Shown here piece by piece: positions 46,823 through 55,103 of a stretch of DNA of 64,000 bases; position 1 is the stretch's first letter; every line of letters starts with the position of its first letter. The stretch comes from Sphingopyxis macrogoltabida (lineage in GTDB: Bacteria; Pseudomonadota; Alphaproteobacteria; Sphingomonadales; Sphingomonadaceae): assembly GCF_001314325.1 (NCBI RefSeq), contig NZ_CP009429.1, positions 3,100,501 through 3,164,500 on the forward strand, given 5' to 3'. The notes under the pieces are model-generated. The model had not been told where the DNA came from. It was given only the letters and a program-made list of their open reading frames with translations, and did no database searches. The position numbers and the translations under genes were made by a program.

Positions 46823-47923
46823 TCAGGCCGCCGCCCCGCCCCGCGCCGACCCCGCCACCAGCCGCCCGACCAGCCCCGGCAATCCGGCATAATTGGCGCC
46901 ATGATATTGCGAGTCCGCGGGCAGCGCGTCCTTGAGGCGGCGATGCGCCTCGGGCAGCGCATGATAGGGAACCCCCGGCAGCAGATGGTGGAGCGCATGG
47001 TAGCGCAGCCCGACCGGCGCCCATAGTTCGGGCAGCACGCCCGGCGGCGGCACGTTGACGCTGTCGAGGAACTGCGCGGTCACGGTCAGCACGCCGCCGT
47101 CATTTTCCCACAGATGCGCGACGAGAGTACGGATCTGGTTGAGCACGACGGTCGCCGACGCGATGGCGCCGAAGATGATCAGCGCGCGCAGCGGCACCCA
47201 GCCGAAAACGCCCGCAGCGATCAGCAAGGTCGACCACGCCCAGGCGCCGCCCTCCTGCCAGGCCCATTGCCGGCGGAACTCGCCCTCGGGCGGCTTGCGG
47301 CGGAACATCGGGTTGATGATCAGCCCCGAATAGCGTTCGACGACGATCCGGCGCAGCGGCGGGATCAGGAACGACAGCGGGGTCAGCACCGCATAGCGGA
47401 AGACGAAGGCCAGCGGCGCAAAGGCCGCGAGGACGACGAACAGCGGCACCGTCCACGGCTTCATCAGCGCCAGCGGCAGATATTCGGGATCGTCGACCGT
47501 GCCATATTTGGTGCGGTTGTGGTGCAGGCTGTGGATGCCCTCGTACATGAACGACGGGATCAGCAGCGGTACCCCGATGAGCATATTCCAGCCGAGGCGG
47601 AACCCCGGCAGCGCATTTTTGCGGATATGCGTGATCTCGTGAATGAAGCTGCCGGCGCGGTAGAGGGCGAGCACGGCGACCAGCGAGGCGGCGAGCATCC
47701 ACGCCGTCGACGGCGCGAAAATCGCCGCCGCGATGCCGGCATAGCCGGCGAAGGCCGAAATCAGGAAATCGGTCCAGTAGATGCGCGGGCTGGGCGCGGT
47801 CAGGTCGCGCGTCAGCTCCGACGCCGCGCGGATCATCGCCATATCGTCGGCGATCGCGGATTTCGGGGTCGCTGCCGCCTGCGGCTCGGACGCCCGATCG
47901 ACAAGGGTGTTCATCGCAAACAT
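46823..47923 (-). CDS. membrane fatty acid desaturase family protein
   Basis: 366 residues from ATG 47923 (GAAGAGC site). Four or more membrane helices carry three histidine boxes: HEITH (with SFIHEITHIRKNA), HSLHHNRTKYGTVDDPEYLP and HALHHLLPGVPYHALPEAHR, which bind the di-iron centre. Members insert double bonds or hydroxyl groups in acyl chains or carotenoid-like lipids. In this region it might modify a fatty acid or sphingoid chain, but the substrate is not shown. It diverges from the GNAT gene at 48041. Confidence 0.87.
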   Translation of the reverse strand: MFAMNTLVDRASEPQAAATPKSAIADDMAMIRAASELTRDLTAPSPRIYWTDFLISAFAGYAGIAAAIFAPSTAWMLAASLVAVLALYRAGSFIHEITHIRKNALPGFRLGWNMLIGVPLLIPSFMYEGIHSLHHNRTKYGTVDDPEYLPLALMKPWTVPLFVVLAAFAPLAFVFRYAVLTPLSFLIPPLRRIVVERYSGLIINPMFRRKPPEGEFRRQWAWQEGGAWAWSTLLIAAGVFGWVPLRALIIFGAIASATVVLNQIRTLVAHLWENDGGVLTVTAQFLDSVNVPPPGVLPELWAPVGLRYHALHHLLPGVPYHALPEAHRRLKDALPADSQYHGANYAGLPGLVGRLVAGSARGGAAA

Positions 47924-48040
47924 GGGATGCTCTTCATCATGATTTCGTGGCAGCAAAATGGCCGAATGCGGGTCGCCAGTGCCGCATCTATGCCCTAATG
48001 CGTCGCCACATATATAGGACGCCCCTGTCAGGAAACCAGT

Positions 48041-49210
48041 ATGAGCGGACATTCGCAAGGCCCCGTCACCATCCATCCCGTCAAGTCCAAGGCCGACCTA
48101 ACCGAGTTCGTCGAGCTGGCCTTCCGGCTCAATCGCGGCGATCCGGCGTGGGTGCCGCCGCTGAAGGGCGAAGTCTATGGCCTGCTTACCCCCGGCAAGA
48201 ATCCGTGGTTCGAGCATGGCAAGGCGCAATTTTTCCTCGCGCGCCGCGACGGGCGAACGGTGGGCCGCATCTCGGCGCATATCGACGATCTCGCGCTCGC
48301 ACAGCCTGTCGAGCAAGGCATGGGCCCGGGCACCGGCAATTGGGGACTGCTCGAGGCCGAGGATGCCGAAACCGCCGCCGCGCTGCTCGTCACGGCCGAG
48401 GATTGGCTGCGCGGCCAGGGCATGCACCGCGCGCTCGGGCCGCTGTCGATCTCGATCTGGGACGAACCCGGGCTGCTGATCGAAGGCTTCGATACTCCGC
48501 CGACGATCATGATGGGACACAACAGCCCGCTCTACCGCGGCTGGATCGAGGCGGCCGGCTATCGGCCGGTGAAGCAGCTTTTCAACTATGACGTTCGCGT
48601 CGATGAAGGTTTCCCGCCGCTGGTCAACCGCATCGTCGCTGCAGGCGAGAAGAATGCGCGGATCCGCATCCGCAAGGTCGACAAGCGGCGTTTCGACGCC
48701 GAAGCGAAGCTGATCATGGGCCTGCTCAACGACGCCTGGTCGGACAATTGGGGCTTCGTGCCGCTGACCGACAGCGAGATCGCCTATATCGGCAAGAAGC
48801 TGAAGGACATCGTGTTCGAGGACCTGATCCGCGTCGCCGAGGTCGACGGCGAGGCGGTCGCGTTCATGATCGTCCTGCCGAATGTCAACGAACTGCTCAT
48901 TGACATGGACGGGTCGCTGTTCCCCTTCAACTGGGCGCGCCTGCTCTGGTGGCTGCGCAAGCCGAAGAGCCGCATCCTGCGCGTGCCGTTGATGGGCGTG
49001 GCCAAGAAGCTCCAGAACAGCCGCATGGCGAGCACGCTCGCCTTCATGATGATCGAGTTCATCCGCCGCGACGCGGTGCGCGATTATGCCACCCAGCGCG
49101 GCGATATCGGCTGGGTGCTCGACGACAATCAGGGGATGAATGCGGTCGCCGCAGCCATCGAGGCCAAGGTCAACCGCGTCTACCAGATTTACGACAAGCC
49201 GCTGGGCTGA
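48041..49210 (+). CDS. large GNAT-fold protein, candidate bacterial ceramide synthase
   Basis: 389 residues, twice the usual GNAT size. Visible segments: FVELAFRLNRGDPAWVPPLK, FFLARRDGRTVGRISAHID, TAEDWLRGQGMHRALGPLSI, ILLDM-like core NELLIDMDGSLFPFNWARLL and a C-terminal second acetyltransferase-like half. Bacterial ceramide synthase of Caulobacter (bCerS) is, as I recall, a GNAT-superfamily protein of similar length, often misannotated as a dATP pyrophosphohydrolase; the proximity to spt fits. It would N-acylate 3-ketosphinganine or sphinganine. Without an alignment this is a candidate only; the alternative is another acyltransferase. Confidence 0.6.
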   Translation: MSGHSQGPVTIHPVKSKADLTEFVELAFRLNRGDPAWVPPLKGEVYGLLTPGKNPWFEHGKAQFFLARRDGRTVGRISAHIDDLALAQPVEQGMGPGTGNWGLLEAEDAETAAALLVTAEDWLRGQGMHRALGPLSISIWDEPGLLIEGFDTPPTIMMGHNSPLYRGWIEAAGYRPVKQLFNYDVRVDEGFPPLVNRIVAAGEKNARIRIRKVDKRRFDAEAKLIMGLLNDAWSDNWGFVPLTDSEIAYIGKKLKDIVFEDLIRVAEVDGEAVAFMIVLPNVNELLIDMDGSLFPFNWARLLWWLRKPKSRILRVPLMGVAKKLQNSRMASTLAFMMIEFIRRDAVRDYATQRGDIGWVLDDNQGMNAVAAAIEAKVNRVYQIYDKPLG

Positions 49211-49240
49211 AAAGACCCGCCGCCGCTCGGGCAGCGGGTC
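49210..49240 (-). terminator. intrinsic terminator after the TorF-type porin gene
   Basis: Hairpin 49214-49240 (GACCCGCTGCC stem on the minus strand, one G:U) followed by TTTT at 49213-49210. It lies nine bases past the porin stop. Confidence 0.72.
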
Positions 49241-49249
49241 TGCGTACGA

Positions 49250-50008
49250 TCAGAACGAAAAGCCGAGCGAGAAGACGACGCCCGAATCGAAATATTTGTC
49301 GACCGCCTTCACCCCGGTGGTCGGAATGTCGGTGTCGACATATTTGACCCCCGCGGTGATCGGCCCGAAGCTTGCCGAGGCGCCGATCGACCAGTCCCAA
49401 TAATGGCTCCCCGGGGCCAGCGCGCCGAGCCCGCCGTCGGTGTAGCCCGCCTGCGCCGACAGCGTCACCGGCGTCGTCGGAATGCCCGCCGAAAGCCCGG
49501 CGCTGAGGTAGATGCTGTCGTTGCCGCCCAGCGACTGCTGATCCCACGCATAGCCGACGGTGCCCGTCGCCTCGACCGGCCCCAGCGTATGCGAGACCTT
49601 GCCGATGATCTCGAAATAATCGGCCGGCCCGGCCGCCTTCTCGCCGCCCGGATAGCCGTAATAGGTCAGCCCGATGTCGATTTCGGTCCCCGATGCGATT
49701 TCGGTCGCATAACCGCCATAGATATCGATCTCGGTCTTGCCATAGGTCGGCGTGTCTTCGAGATTCGAGCCCCAGACGCCGAGATAAAGGCCGCTGTCGT
49801 GGCTGACGGTCAGCGTCGGCTGCACCGCGACATCGCCGCCGGTCAGCGATATGCCGCGAAACCGGTAGTCGGAGACGACCTCGATCCCGCCCGAAACGGT
49901 GATCGGACCGGCGGAAACGCCGCCCTCCTCTTCCTCCGCCATGGCCGGCGTCGACATCGCCGACGCCGCGAGCAGCACGCCGAGGCACGCCTTGCTGAGA
50001 AACTTCAT
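49250..50008 (-). CDS. TorF family outer-membrane porin
   Basis: 252 residues from ATG 50008 with GAGGGG upstream. The signal peptide is KFLSKACLGVLLAASAMSTP. The barrel follows, starting ITVSGGIEVVSDYRFRGISL, with regular aromatic-ended strands (GLYLGVWGSNLEDTPTYG, EIDIGLTYYGYPGGE) and C-terminal Phe (GVVFSLGFSF). TorF-type proteins are predicted porins (family of about 250 residues). Substrate unknown. It has a strong terminator and a 271-base intergenic space to ispG. Confidence 0.88.
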   Translation of the reverse strand: MKFLSKACLGVLLAASAMSTPAMAEEEEGGVSAGPITVSGGIEVVSDYRFRGISLTGGDVAVQPTLTVSHDSGLYLGVWGSNLEDTPTYGKTEIDIYGGYATEIASGTEIDIGLTYYGYPGGEKAAGPADYFEIIGKVSHTLGPVEATGTVGYAWDQQSLGGNDSIYLSAGLSAGIPTTPVTLSAQAGYTDGGLGALAPGSHYWDWSIGASASFGPITAGVKYVDTDIPTTGVKAVDKYFDSGVVFSLGFSF

Positions 50009-50279
50009 GGATGATCCCCTCACATTGTTTTTCCGGATCGTCCCCACCCTGCCGAACGCGCTCTCACCTGTCTGATGCGGGCCTGCAGCGACGAACGCGC
50101 TAAAAAGTGCCGATTTTGACGCAATGCACAATCGGAAACTGCACCTGCGGTCCATTCGGGCTATCGGGTGTGACATTGCCGCCACATTGCCGGTCTGCAC
50201 GCTTCGCTTTGCCAAGCGCCGCCCGCGGGGCTAAAGAGCGGCGCATATCTCCCCCTTCACGAGCATCGTCGAGAGCATC

Positions 50280-51431
50280 ATGAGCGATCACAATCCCGGC
50301 CTGCGCCCCTGGCGCGACATCGCGCGGCGGACCAGCCGCCAGATCATGGTCGGCAGCGTCCCGGTCGGTGGCGGCGCGCCGATCACGGTGCAGACGATGA
50401 CCAACACGCTGACGTCGGATGCAGTGGCGACGATCGACCAGATTCGCCGCTGCGAGGAAGCCGGCGCCGACCTGATCCGCGTCTCGTGCCCCGACACCGA
50501 CAGCACCGCGGCGCTCGGCAAGATCGTCCGCGCGGCGCGCGTGCCCGTAATCGCCGACATCCATTTCCACTACAAACGCGCACTCGAAGCCGCCGACGCC
50601 GGCGCCGCCTGCCTGCGGATCAACCCGGGCAATATCGGCTCGTCCGAGCGCGTCGGCGAGGTCGTGCGCGCCGCCAAGGCCAACGGCTGCGCGATCCGCA
50701 TCGGGGTCAATGCCGGCAGCCTCGAAAAGGACCTGCTCGAAAAATATGGCGAGCCCTGCCCCGAGGCGCTCGTCGAAAGCGCGCTCGACCATATCAAGCT
50801 GCTGCAGGACCATGATTTCCACGAGTATAAGGTCGCGGTGAAGGCCAGCGACGTCTTCCTGGCGGTCGCGGCCTATATGCAGCTCGCCGACGCGGTCGAC
50901 TGCCCGCTTCACCTCGGTATCACCGAAGCAGGCGGACTGATCGGCGGCACCGTGAAGAGCGCCCTCGGCATCGGCAATCTGTTGTGGGGCGGCGTCGGCG
51001 ATACGATCCGTGTCAGCCTGTCGGCCGAACCCGAAGAGGAAGTGCGCGTCGGCTATGAGATCCTGAAAGCCCTCGGCCTGCGCACCCGCGGCGTCCGCGT
51101 CGTGTCGTGCCCGAGCTGTGCGCGGCAGGGCTTCGACGTCATCCGCACCGTCCAGGCGCTCGAAGATGCGCTCGGCCATATCAAGACCCCGATGTCGCTC
51201 TCGGTCCTCGGCTGCGTCGTCAACGGCCCCGGCGAGGCGCGCGAGACCGACATCGGCATCACCGGCGGCGGCAACGGCAAGCATATGGTCTATCTCTCGG
51301 GCGTCACCGATCATCATGTCGAGGACGCCGACATGATCGCGCATATCGTGAAGCTGGTCGAAGCCAAGGCGGCCGAGATCGACGCCGGCAGCGCGGTGAG
51401 CATGGACACGCTGCACGGCAAGGCGGCGTAG
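50280..51431 (+). CDS. ispG: 4-hydroxy-3-methylbut-2-en-1-yl diphosphate synthase
   Basis: 383 residues. IspG/GcpE signatures are [40 protein letters not shown] and LRINPGNIG, and the [4Fe-4S] cysteines appear in [12 protein letters not shown] and [18 protein letters not shown]. It performs the penultimate step of the non-mevalonate isoprenoid pathway. It is followed by a small membrane protein on the same strand. Confidence 0.96.
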   Translation: MSDHNPGLRPWRDIARRTSRQIMVGSVPVGGGAPITVQTMTNTLTSDAVATIDQIRRCEEAGADLIRVSCPDTDSTAALGKIVRAARVPVIADIHFHYKRALEAADAGAACLRINPGNIGSSERVGEVVRAAKANGCAIRIGVNAGSLEKDLLEKYGEPCPEALVESALDHIKLLQDHDFHEYKVAVKASDVFLAVAAYMQLADAVDCPLHLGITEAGGLIGGTVKSALGIGNLLWGGVGDTIRVSLSAEPEEEVRVGYEILKALGLRTRGVRVVSCPSCARQGFDVIRTVQALEDALGHIKTPMSLSVLGCVVNGPGEARETDIGITGGGNGKHMVYLSGVTDHHVEDADMIAHIVKLVEAKAAEIDAGSAVSMDTLHGKAA

Positions 51432-51501
51432 GGCGGGCCAAATCGCCTTTTACATCGCTGTCAGCAAGCGCTAGCCTCGCGCCATCGCGAGGAGCACCGC
51501 C

Positions 51502-51918
51502 ATGCCCGACAAGTTCGATAGCTTCGACCGCATCGCCCAGTTGCTGCTGTTGATCGCGGCGGTCACCACCGTCGCCAACGGCGCCTTCATGCTGGTCAAG
51601 CCGCTCGACTGGTATGTCTTCGTCCCCACCGTCGTCACCACCGGCCCGCCGAACGCCCATTTCATCCGCGACATCGGCCTCGCCTATCTCGGGTCGGGGC
51701 TGATCCTCTTTTACGCGGCGCTCGACCCCGTGCGCCGCTGGCGCGCGGCGGTGGTCGGCGGGCTGTGGCTGAGCTTCCATGGCCTGCTGCATATCTATGA
51801 GGTCGCCGCCGGTATCTGCGGCCCCGCGACCTTCTGGGCCGACGCCCCGGCGGTGATCGGCCAGCCGGCGCTCGTCATCGCGGCGCTCGTCCTGCTGCGC
51901 GTGCGCAAGCGGATTTGA
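51502..51918 (+). CDS. small four-helix membrane protein of unknown function
   Basis: 138 residues. Four hydrophobic segments lie near residues 12-32, 56-75, 82-100 and 117-135. PNAHFIRDIGLAYLGSGLIL and GLWLSFHGLLHIYEVAAGIC are the most distinctive parts, with a His in each. I do not recognise a characterised family. The frame has normal codon use and a stop 31 bases before the next gene, so it is expressed with ispG or the acetyltransferase. No function is proposed. Confidence 0.7.
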   Translation: MPDKFDSFDRIAQLLLLIAAVTTVANGAFMLVKPLDWYVFVPTVVTTGPPNAHFIRDIGLAYLGSGLILFYAALDPVRRWRAAVVGGLWLSFHGLLHIYEVAAGICGPATFWADAPAVIGQPALVIAALVLLRVRKRI

Positions 51919-51949
51919 CAGCGGCTGCGGCGTTCGACAGACGGGCGCG

Positions 51950-52438
51950 ATGACGCTCTCGATCCGCCCCGCCACCCCCGCCGACCTGCCGCTGATCGCG
52001 CAGTTCATCCGCGACCTTGCCGACTATGAAAAGCTCGCCCACGAGGTGCGCTTCGACGAAGCGAAGCTCGGCGAAAAGCTGTTCGGCCCGCGCCCCTATG
52101 CCGAGGTCGTGATCGGCGAGATCGACGGCACGGCGCAGGGCTTCGCGCTGTTCTTCCACAATTTCTCGACCTTCGAGGGGCGGCCCGGCATCTATCTTGA
52201 GGATCTGTTCGTCCGTCCCGACGCGCGCGGTTCGGGGCTCGGCAAGGCGCTGCTCGCGCATCTCGCCAAGCTCTGCGTCGAACGCGACTGCGCCCGCCTC
52301 GAATGGTGGGTGCTCGACTGGAACACCCCGTCGATCGGCTTTTACCAGAGCCTCGGTGCAAAGCTGATGGACGAATGGACGGTGATGCGCGTCGACGGCG
52401 CGGCGCTGACGGGGCTTGCCGCCAGCGCACACGCCTGA
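51950..52438 (+). CDS. GNAT N-acetyltransferase, diamine acetyltransferase-like
   Basis: 162 residues. IRPATPADLPLIAQFIRDLA, LYLEDLF-type YLEDLFVRPDARGSGLGKAL and WWVLDWNTPSIGFYQSLGAK are the SSAT-like GNAT motifs (acetyl-CoA loop RGSGLG). The pattern FYQSLGA-x-x-MDEW resembles spermidine/spermine and thialysine acetyltransferases. The acceptor is not known. It ends six bases before the convergent methyltransferase gene. Confidence 0.87.
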   Translation: MTLSIRPATPADLPLIAQFIRDLADYEKLAHEVRFDEAKLGEKLFGPRPYAEVVIGEIDGTAQGFALFFHNFSTFEGRPGIYLEDLFVRPDARGSGLGKALLAHLAKLCVERDCARLEWWVLDWNTPSIGFYQSLGAKLMDEWTVMRVDGAALTGLAASAHA

Positions 52439-52443
52439 CGCCT

Positions 52444-53187
52444 TCACTTCGGTTTGCGGAACCGCAGCACGAACTGGTCCGTCTTGCCCTGCACGGCGGG
52501 GTCGAACACCGGCTTCGTGCGGTCGTCGCCCGCGTTGGCGAGCAGGTCGCTTTCGCCGTCGAGGACGAATCCCGCCGCCTGCACCTCGGTCTTCACGGCC
52601 TCGGCATCGATGCGGTGCAGGCTGCCGGCGTCGCGCGTGCCCGATCCCGCTGCGGCGCTATGATCGCTGACCATATAAATGCCGCCGGGCTTCAGCGCCG
52701 CGAACGCCGCGCGGTTGACCTGGTCGGCGAGGTCCGCAGACGCATCGCCGCCCTTGAGATCGTGATAGTTGCGTGACGTCCACACGACGTCGGCGGGCCC
52801 CGCGCGGGCGAGGTCGGCGAGTGCCCCGATCTGCAGCTTCACATTGCCGCGGCCGGGCTCGCGCACCAGCTTGCGCAGCGGATCGGATTCGCGCGGGATC
52901 ACCGCGACGACGGTGCCGCGCGGGCCGACCGCCGCCGACAGCACGCGCGTGAAATAGCCGCCGCCGGGCAGGATTTCGACGACACGCTGCCCTGCCTTGA
53001 CGTTGGCAAAGCGCAGCATCATCCCCGGCTTGCGCGCCGCATCCTCGGCAATATCGGCGGCCGGTCGCGACGGCTTGGCGGTTCCCATCATCTGCGCGGC
53101 GGCGGGCATGGACGGCAAGGCGATCGCGCCCGCCAAGGTAAGGCCGCAAACGGTGAGCAGGCGAATCTTGTGCGATGGTTTCAGCAT
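52444..53187 (-). CDS. exported methyltransferase-fold protein
   Basis: 247 residues from ATG 53187 with a GGGAGG site. The signal peptide is HKIRLLTVCGLTLAGAIALP. The body has motif I of class I methyltransferases (RVVEILPGGGYFTRVLSAAV), then VVWTSRNYHDLKGGDASADL and FAALKPGGIYMVSDHSA. Because it appears exported, where SAM is not normally available, either it folds with another ligand or the signal is non-cleaved. Function unknown. It diverges from the glyoxalase gene. Confidence 0.78.
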   Translation of the reverse strand: MLKPSHKIRLLTVCGLTLAGAIALPSMPAAAQMMGTAKPSRPAADIAEDAARKPGMMLRFANVKAGQRVVEILPGGGYFTRVLSAAVGPRGTVVAVIPRESDPLRKLVREPGRGNVKLQIGALADLARAGPADVVWTSRNYHDLKGGDASADLADQVNRAAFAALKPGGIYMVSDHSAAAGSGTRDAGSLHRIDAEAVKTEVQAAGFVLDGESDLLANAGDDRTKPVFDPAVQGKTDQFVLRFRKPK

Positions 53188-53327
53188 GGCCAACCTCCCT
53201 GAATATATGCCGGACCGGGATAGCCGGACCGCCGCCATCAGGAGCGTGTTATTCGACCAACACAGTTCAGGCGCCGACCAACCGACGAATGGCGGAACGA
53301 TGGCCATGGATGCCGCGTTTTCCCGCC

Positions 53328-53732
53328 ATGTTCGACCATACCGGAATCGTCGTCAGCGACCTCGCCCGCGCCCGCACCTTTTACGACGCCATCGGCAAGC
53401 CGCTCGGTCTCGTCACCGCCGACAATGGCGAGCAGGCCTTCGTCTTCGGCAAGAGCAAGGCGGAGCCGATCCCCTATCTGTGGGTCGGCACGCTTCGCCC
53501 GAGCTATTGGGCCGAAGGTTCGCGCACCGGCGTCAACCAGATGCACGTCGCGTTCGTCGCGACGTCGAAGGACGCCGTACACGCCTTTCACGCGGCGGGC
53601 GGGACTGATCATGGCGCGCCGGGTCCGCGCGAAGGTGCCGAGGGCTATTACGGCGCCTTCCTGCTCGACCCCGACGGCAATAATATCGAGGCCGCCTTTC
53701 GCGACAACCTGCCCTATCTGCGCCGATCCTAA
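53328..53732 (+). CDS. glyoxalase/bleomycin-resistance (VOC) family protein
   Basis: 134 residues from ATG 53328. The VOC fold starts DHTGIVVSDLARARTFYDAI and ends FLLDPDGNNIEAAFRD, with the paired metal ligands (His3/Glu-type, QMHVAFVATSK) typical of these metalloenzymes. Activities range from lactoylglutathione lyase to extradiol dioxygenase; no specific one can be assigned. Longer upstream frames have no good ribosome site. Its stop overlaps the S41 peptidase stop by four bases. Confidence 0.85.
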   Translation: MFDHTGIVVSDLARARTFYDAIGKPLGLVTADNGEQAFVFGKSKAEPIPYLWVGTLRPSYWAEGSRTGVNQMHVAFVATSKDAVHAFHAAGGTDHGAPGPREGAEGYYGAFLLDPDGNNIEAAFRDNLPYLRRS

Positions 53733-54814
53733 CGCGCCGGAGCGGGCTTGCGCCGCTCCATCGGCCGGCTCGGCATATGCGTGTCGGACAGTTTCTTCGC
53801 TTCGCCCGCCTCGACGCCAAGGTCGGTAAGCACGCGGACCAGCGCCTCGGCGGGCGGAACCGCGATATCGGGCTGCACCCCGTCGCCTTCCCAGTCCTTG
53901 CCCGTCGCCGGATCATAGGTGCGCCCGACCGGGATGAAGGCTTCGTAGCCGCCGCCGAGTTCCTCGCCGCGCCCGAAATGATTGGCGCCCGCGGTCGGCG
54001 CGCCGACCAGCGTCCCGCGTCCACTATGCTTCATTGCCAGCGAGAAATGCTCGGCCGCCGACGCGGTGCCGCCCGATGTCAGCACATAGACTTTTGCATC
54101 GCGCAGCCTCGCGTCGCCGTTCGGCGTCGCCCAATGTTCGCGCGTCACCATCCCCGGATCGCCGTCGACCTTGCGCATCGAAGGGATGCCGTCGATCGGC
54201 GAACCGCCCTCGGCATCGACCGAGGCGCGCGTCGCCATCGTCACCAGTCGCGTCGGCGCCGAAAACAGCCATGGGAACATCACGTCCATCTGGTCCATGC
54301 CGCCACCGCCGTTGGTGCGCAGGTCGAAGATGACCGCCTTGGCATCGGCATGGTCGGCGATGAATTTCGCCGCCGCCGCGGTCACCGCCGGATCGTCGGG
54401 GAAGATGTTGAAGCGGATATAGGCGATCCCCGGCGCGATCCATCCCGGCTGTTCGATCGGCACCCGCGGCGGATAGCGGGTCGGCGCAGTGCCGCCCGGC
54501 GCGGCGGCGCCCTCCGGCACCCGTACCCGCAGATGACCGTCGGGGGACACCGCATTGACATCGGCATCGATCGCCTCGCCCAATGCCTCGCCGGAAAGCG
54601 GCGCATAGCGGCCCGCGGCGATGGCGGCGCGGATCGCGGCGGCATAGCGCTTGCCGGTCGCGGGATAGACATAATCGCTCTCGAGCAGCGCGGCATATTT
54701 TTCGGCGATGGCGTTGGCGCTTACATCGTCGGCGGCCAGCACCGGGGCGGCCGGCAGGACGGGAGCCGCAGCAACGCTCGCGGCGATCAGCAAAGCAGGC
54801 AAAAGGCGAATCAT
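53729..54814 (-). CDS. S41 family exported peptidase
   Basis: 361 residues from ATG 54814 (GGAG seven bases upstream; ATG 54826 would add four residues). The signal peptide is MIRLLPALLIAASVAAAPV. The tail-specific protease fold contains GIAYIRFNIFPDDPAVTAA, KAVIFDLRTNGGGGMDQMD and the catalytic serine in VYVLTSGGTASAAEHFSLAM. It lacks a clear PDZ domain, so it is a compact S41 type. It may process periplasmic proteins or peptides. A BlaI-type palindrome lies just upstream. Confidence 0.87.
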   Translation of the reverse strand: MIRLLPALLIAASVAAAPVLPAAPVLAADDVSANAIAEKYAALLESDYVYPATGKRYAAAIRAAIAAGRYAPLSGEALGEAIDADVNAVSPDGHLRVRVPEGAAAPGGTAPTRYPPRVPIEQPGWIAPGIAYIRFNIFPDDPAVTAAAAKFIADHADAKAVIFDLRTNGGGGMDQMDVMFPWLFSAPTRLVTMATRASVDAEGGSPIDGIPSMRKVDGDPGMVTREHWATPNGDARLRDAKVYVLTSGGTASAAEHFSLAMKHSGRGTLVGAPTAGANHFGRGEELGGGYEAFIPVGRTYDPATGKDWEGDGVQPDIAVPPAEALVRVLTDLGVEAGEAKKLSDTHMPSRPMERRKPAPAR

Positions 54815-54872
54815 TCTTGTCTCCATCCGGCCCCTGTCGGAACGAGGTGTATCACACTCGCAATACGGATCA

Positions 54873-54886
54873 ACTACATTTGTAGT
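54873..54886. promoter_or_regulatory. BlaI/CopY-type operator ACTACATTTGTAGT
   Basis: ACTACA-TT-TGTAGT is a perfect inverted repeat matching the TACAnnTGTA core of BlaI/MecI/CopY repressors. It lies in the 81-base gap between the S41 peptidase start and the upstream small membrane protein gene. No BlaI or BlaR gene is in this window. Confidence 0.6.
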
Positions 54887-54895
54887 CGTTCCGGT

Positions 54896-55093
54896 TCAGC
54901 GGTTGCGCGAGAACCAGACCAGCGCCGCGCCGGCGGCAGCGAGGATCGCACCGTTGCGGGTCCAGGTCGTATCGCCGAGCATGAAGCTGCTCGCCGGCCA
55001 GCGTATGATATCGAGCCCCTGCAACATCCATAGGCCGCCCATCAGCAACGCCGCGACACCGACAACCGCCATGACCGCTTTCAATGCCCCCAT
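54896..55093 (-). CDS. very small two-helix membrane protein
   Basis: 65 residues with two membrane helices (AVMAVVGVAALLMGGLWMLQ and NGAILAAAGAALVWFSRNR). The central region is LDIIRWPASSFMLGDTTWTR, which resembles small conserved membrane proteins of unknown function in proteobacteria. It lies 10 bases downstream of the acyltransferase gene and is probably co-transcribed with it. No function is assigned. Confidence 0.65.
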   Translation of the reverse strand: MGALKAVMAVVGVAALLMGGLWMLQGLDIIRWPASSFMLGDTTWTRNGAILAAAGAALVWFSRNR

Positions 55094-55103
55094 GTCGTCT
55101 CCC

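Noticed and set aside
50009..50279. A possible small gene in the 271-base gap between the porin and ispG
   Set aside because: No frame has both a ribosome site and coding character; it most likely holds the two divergent promoters, and nothing more specific could be supported.
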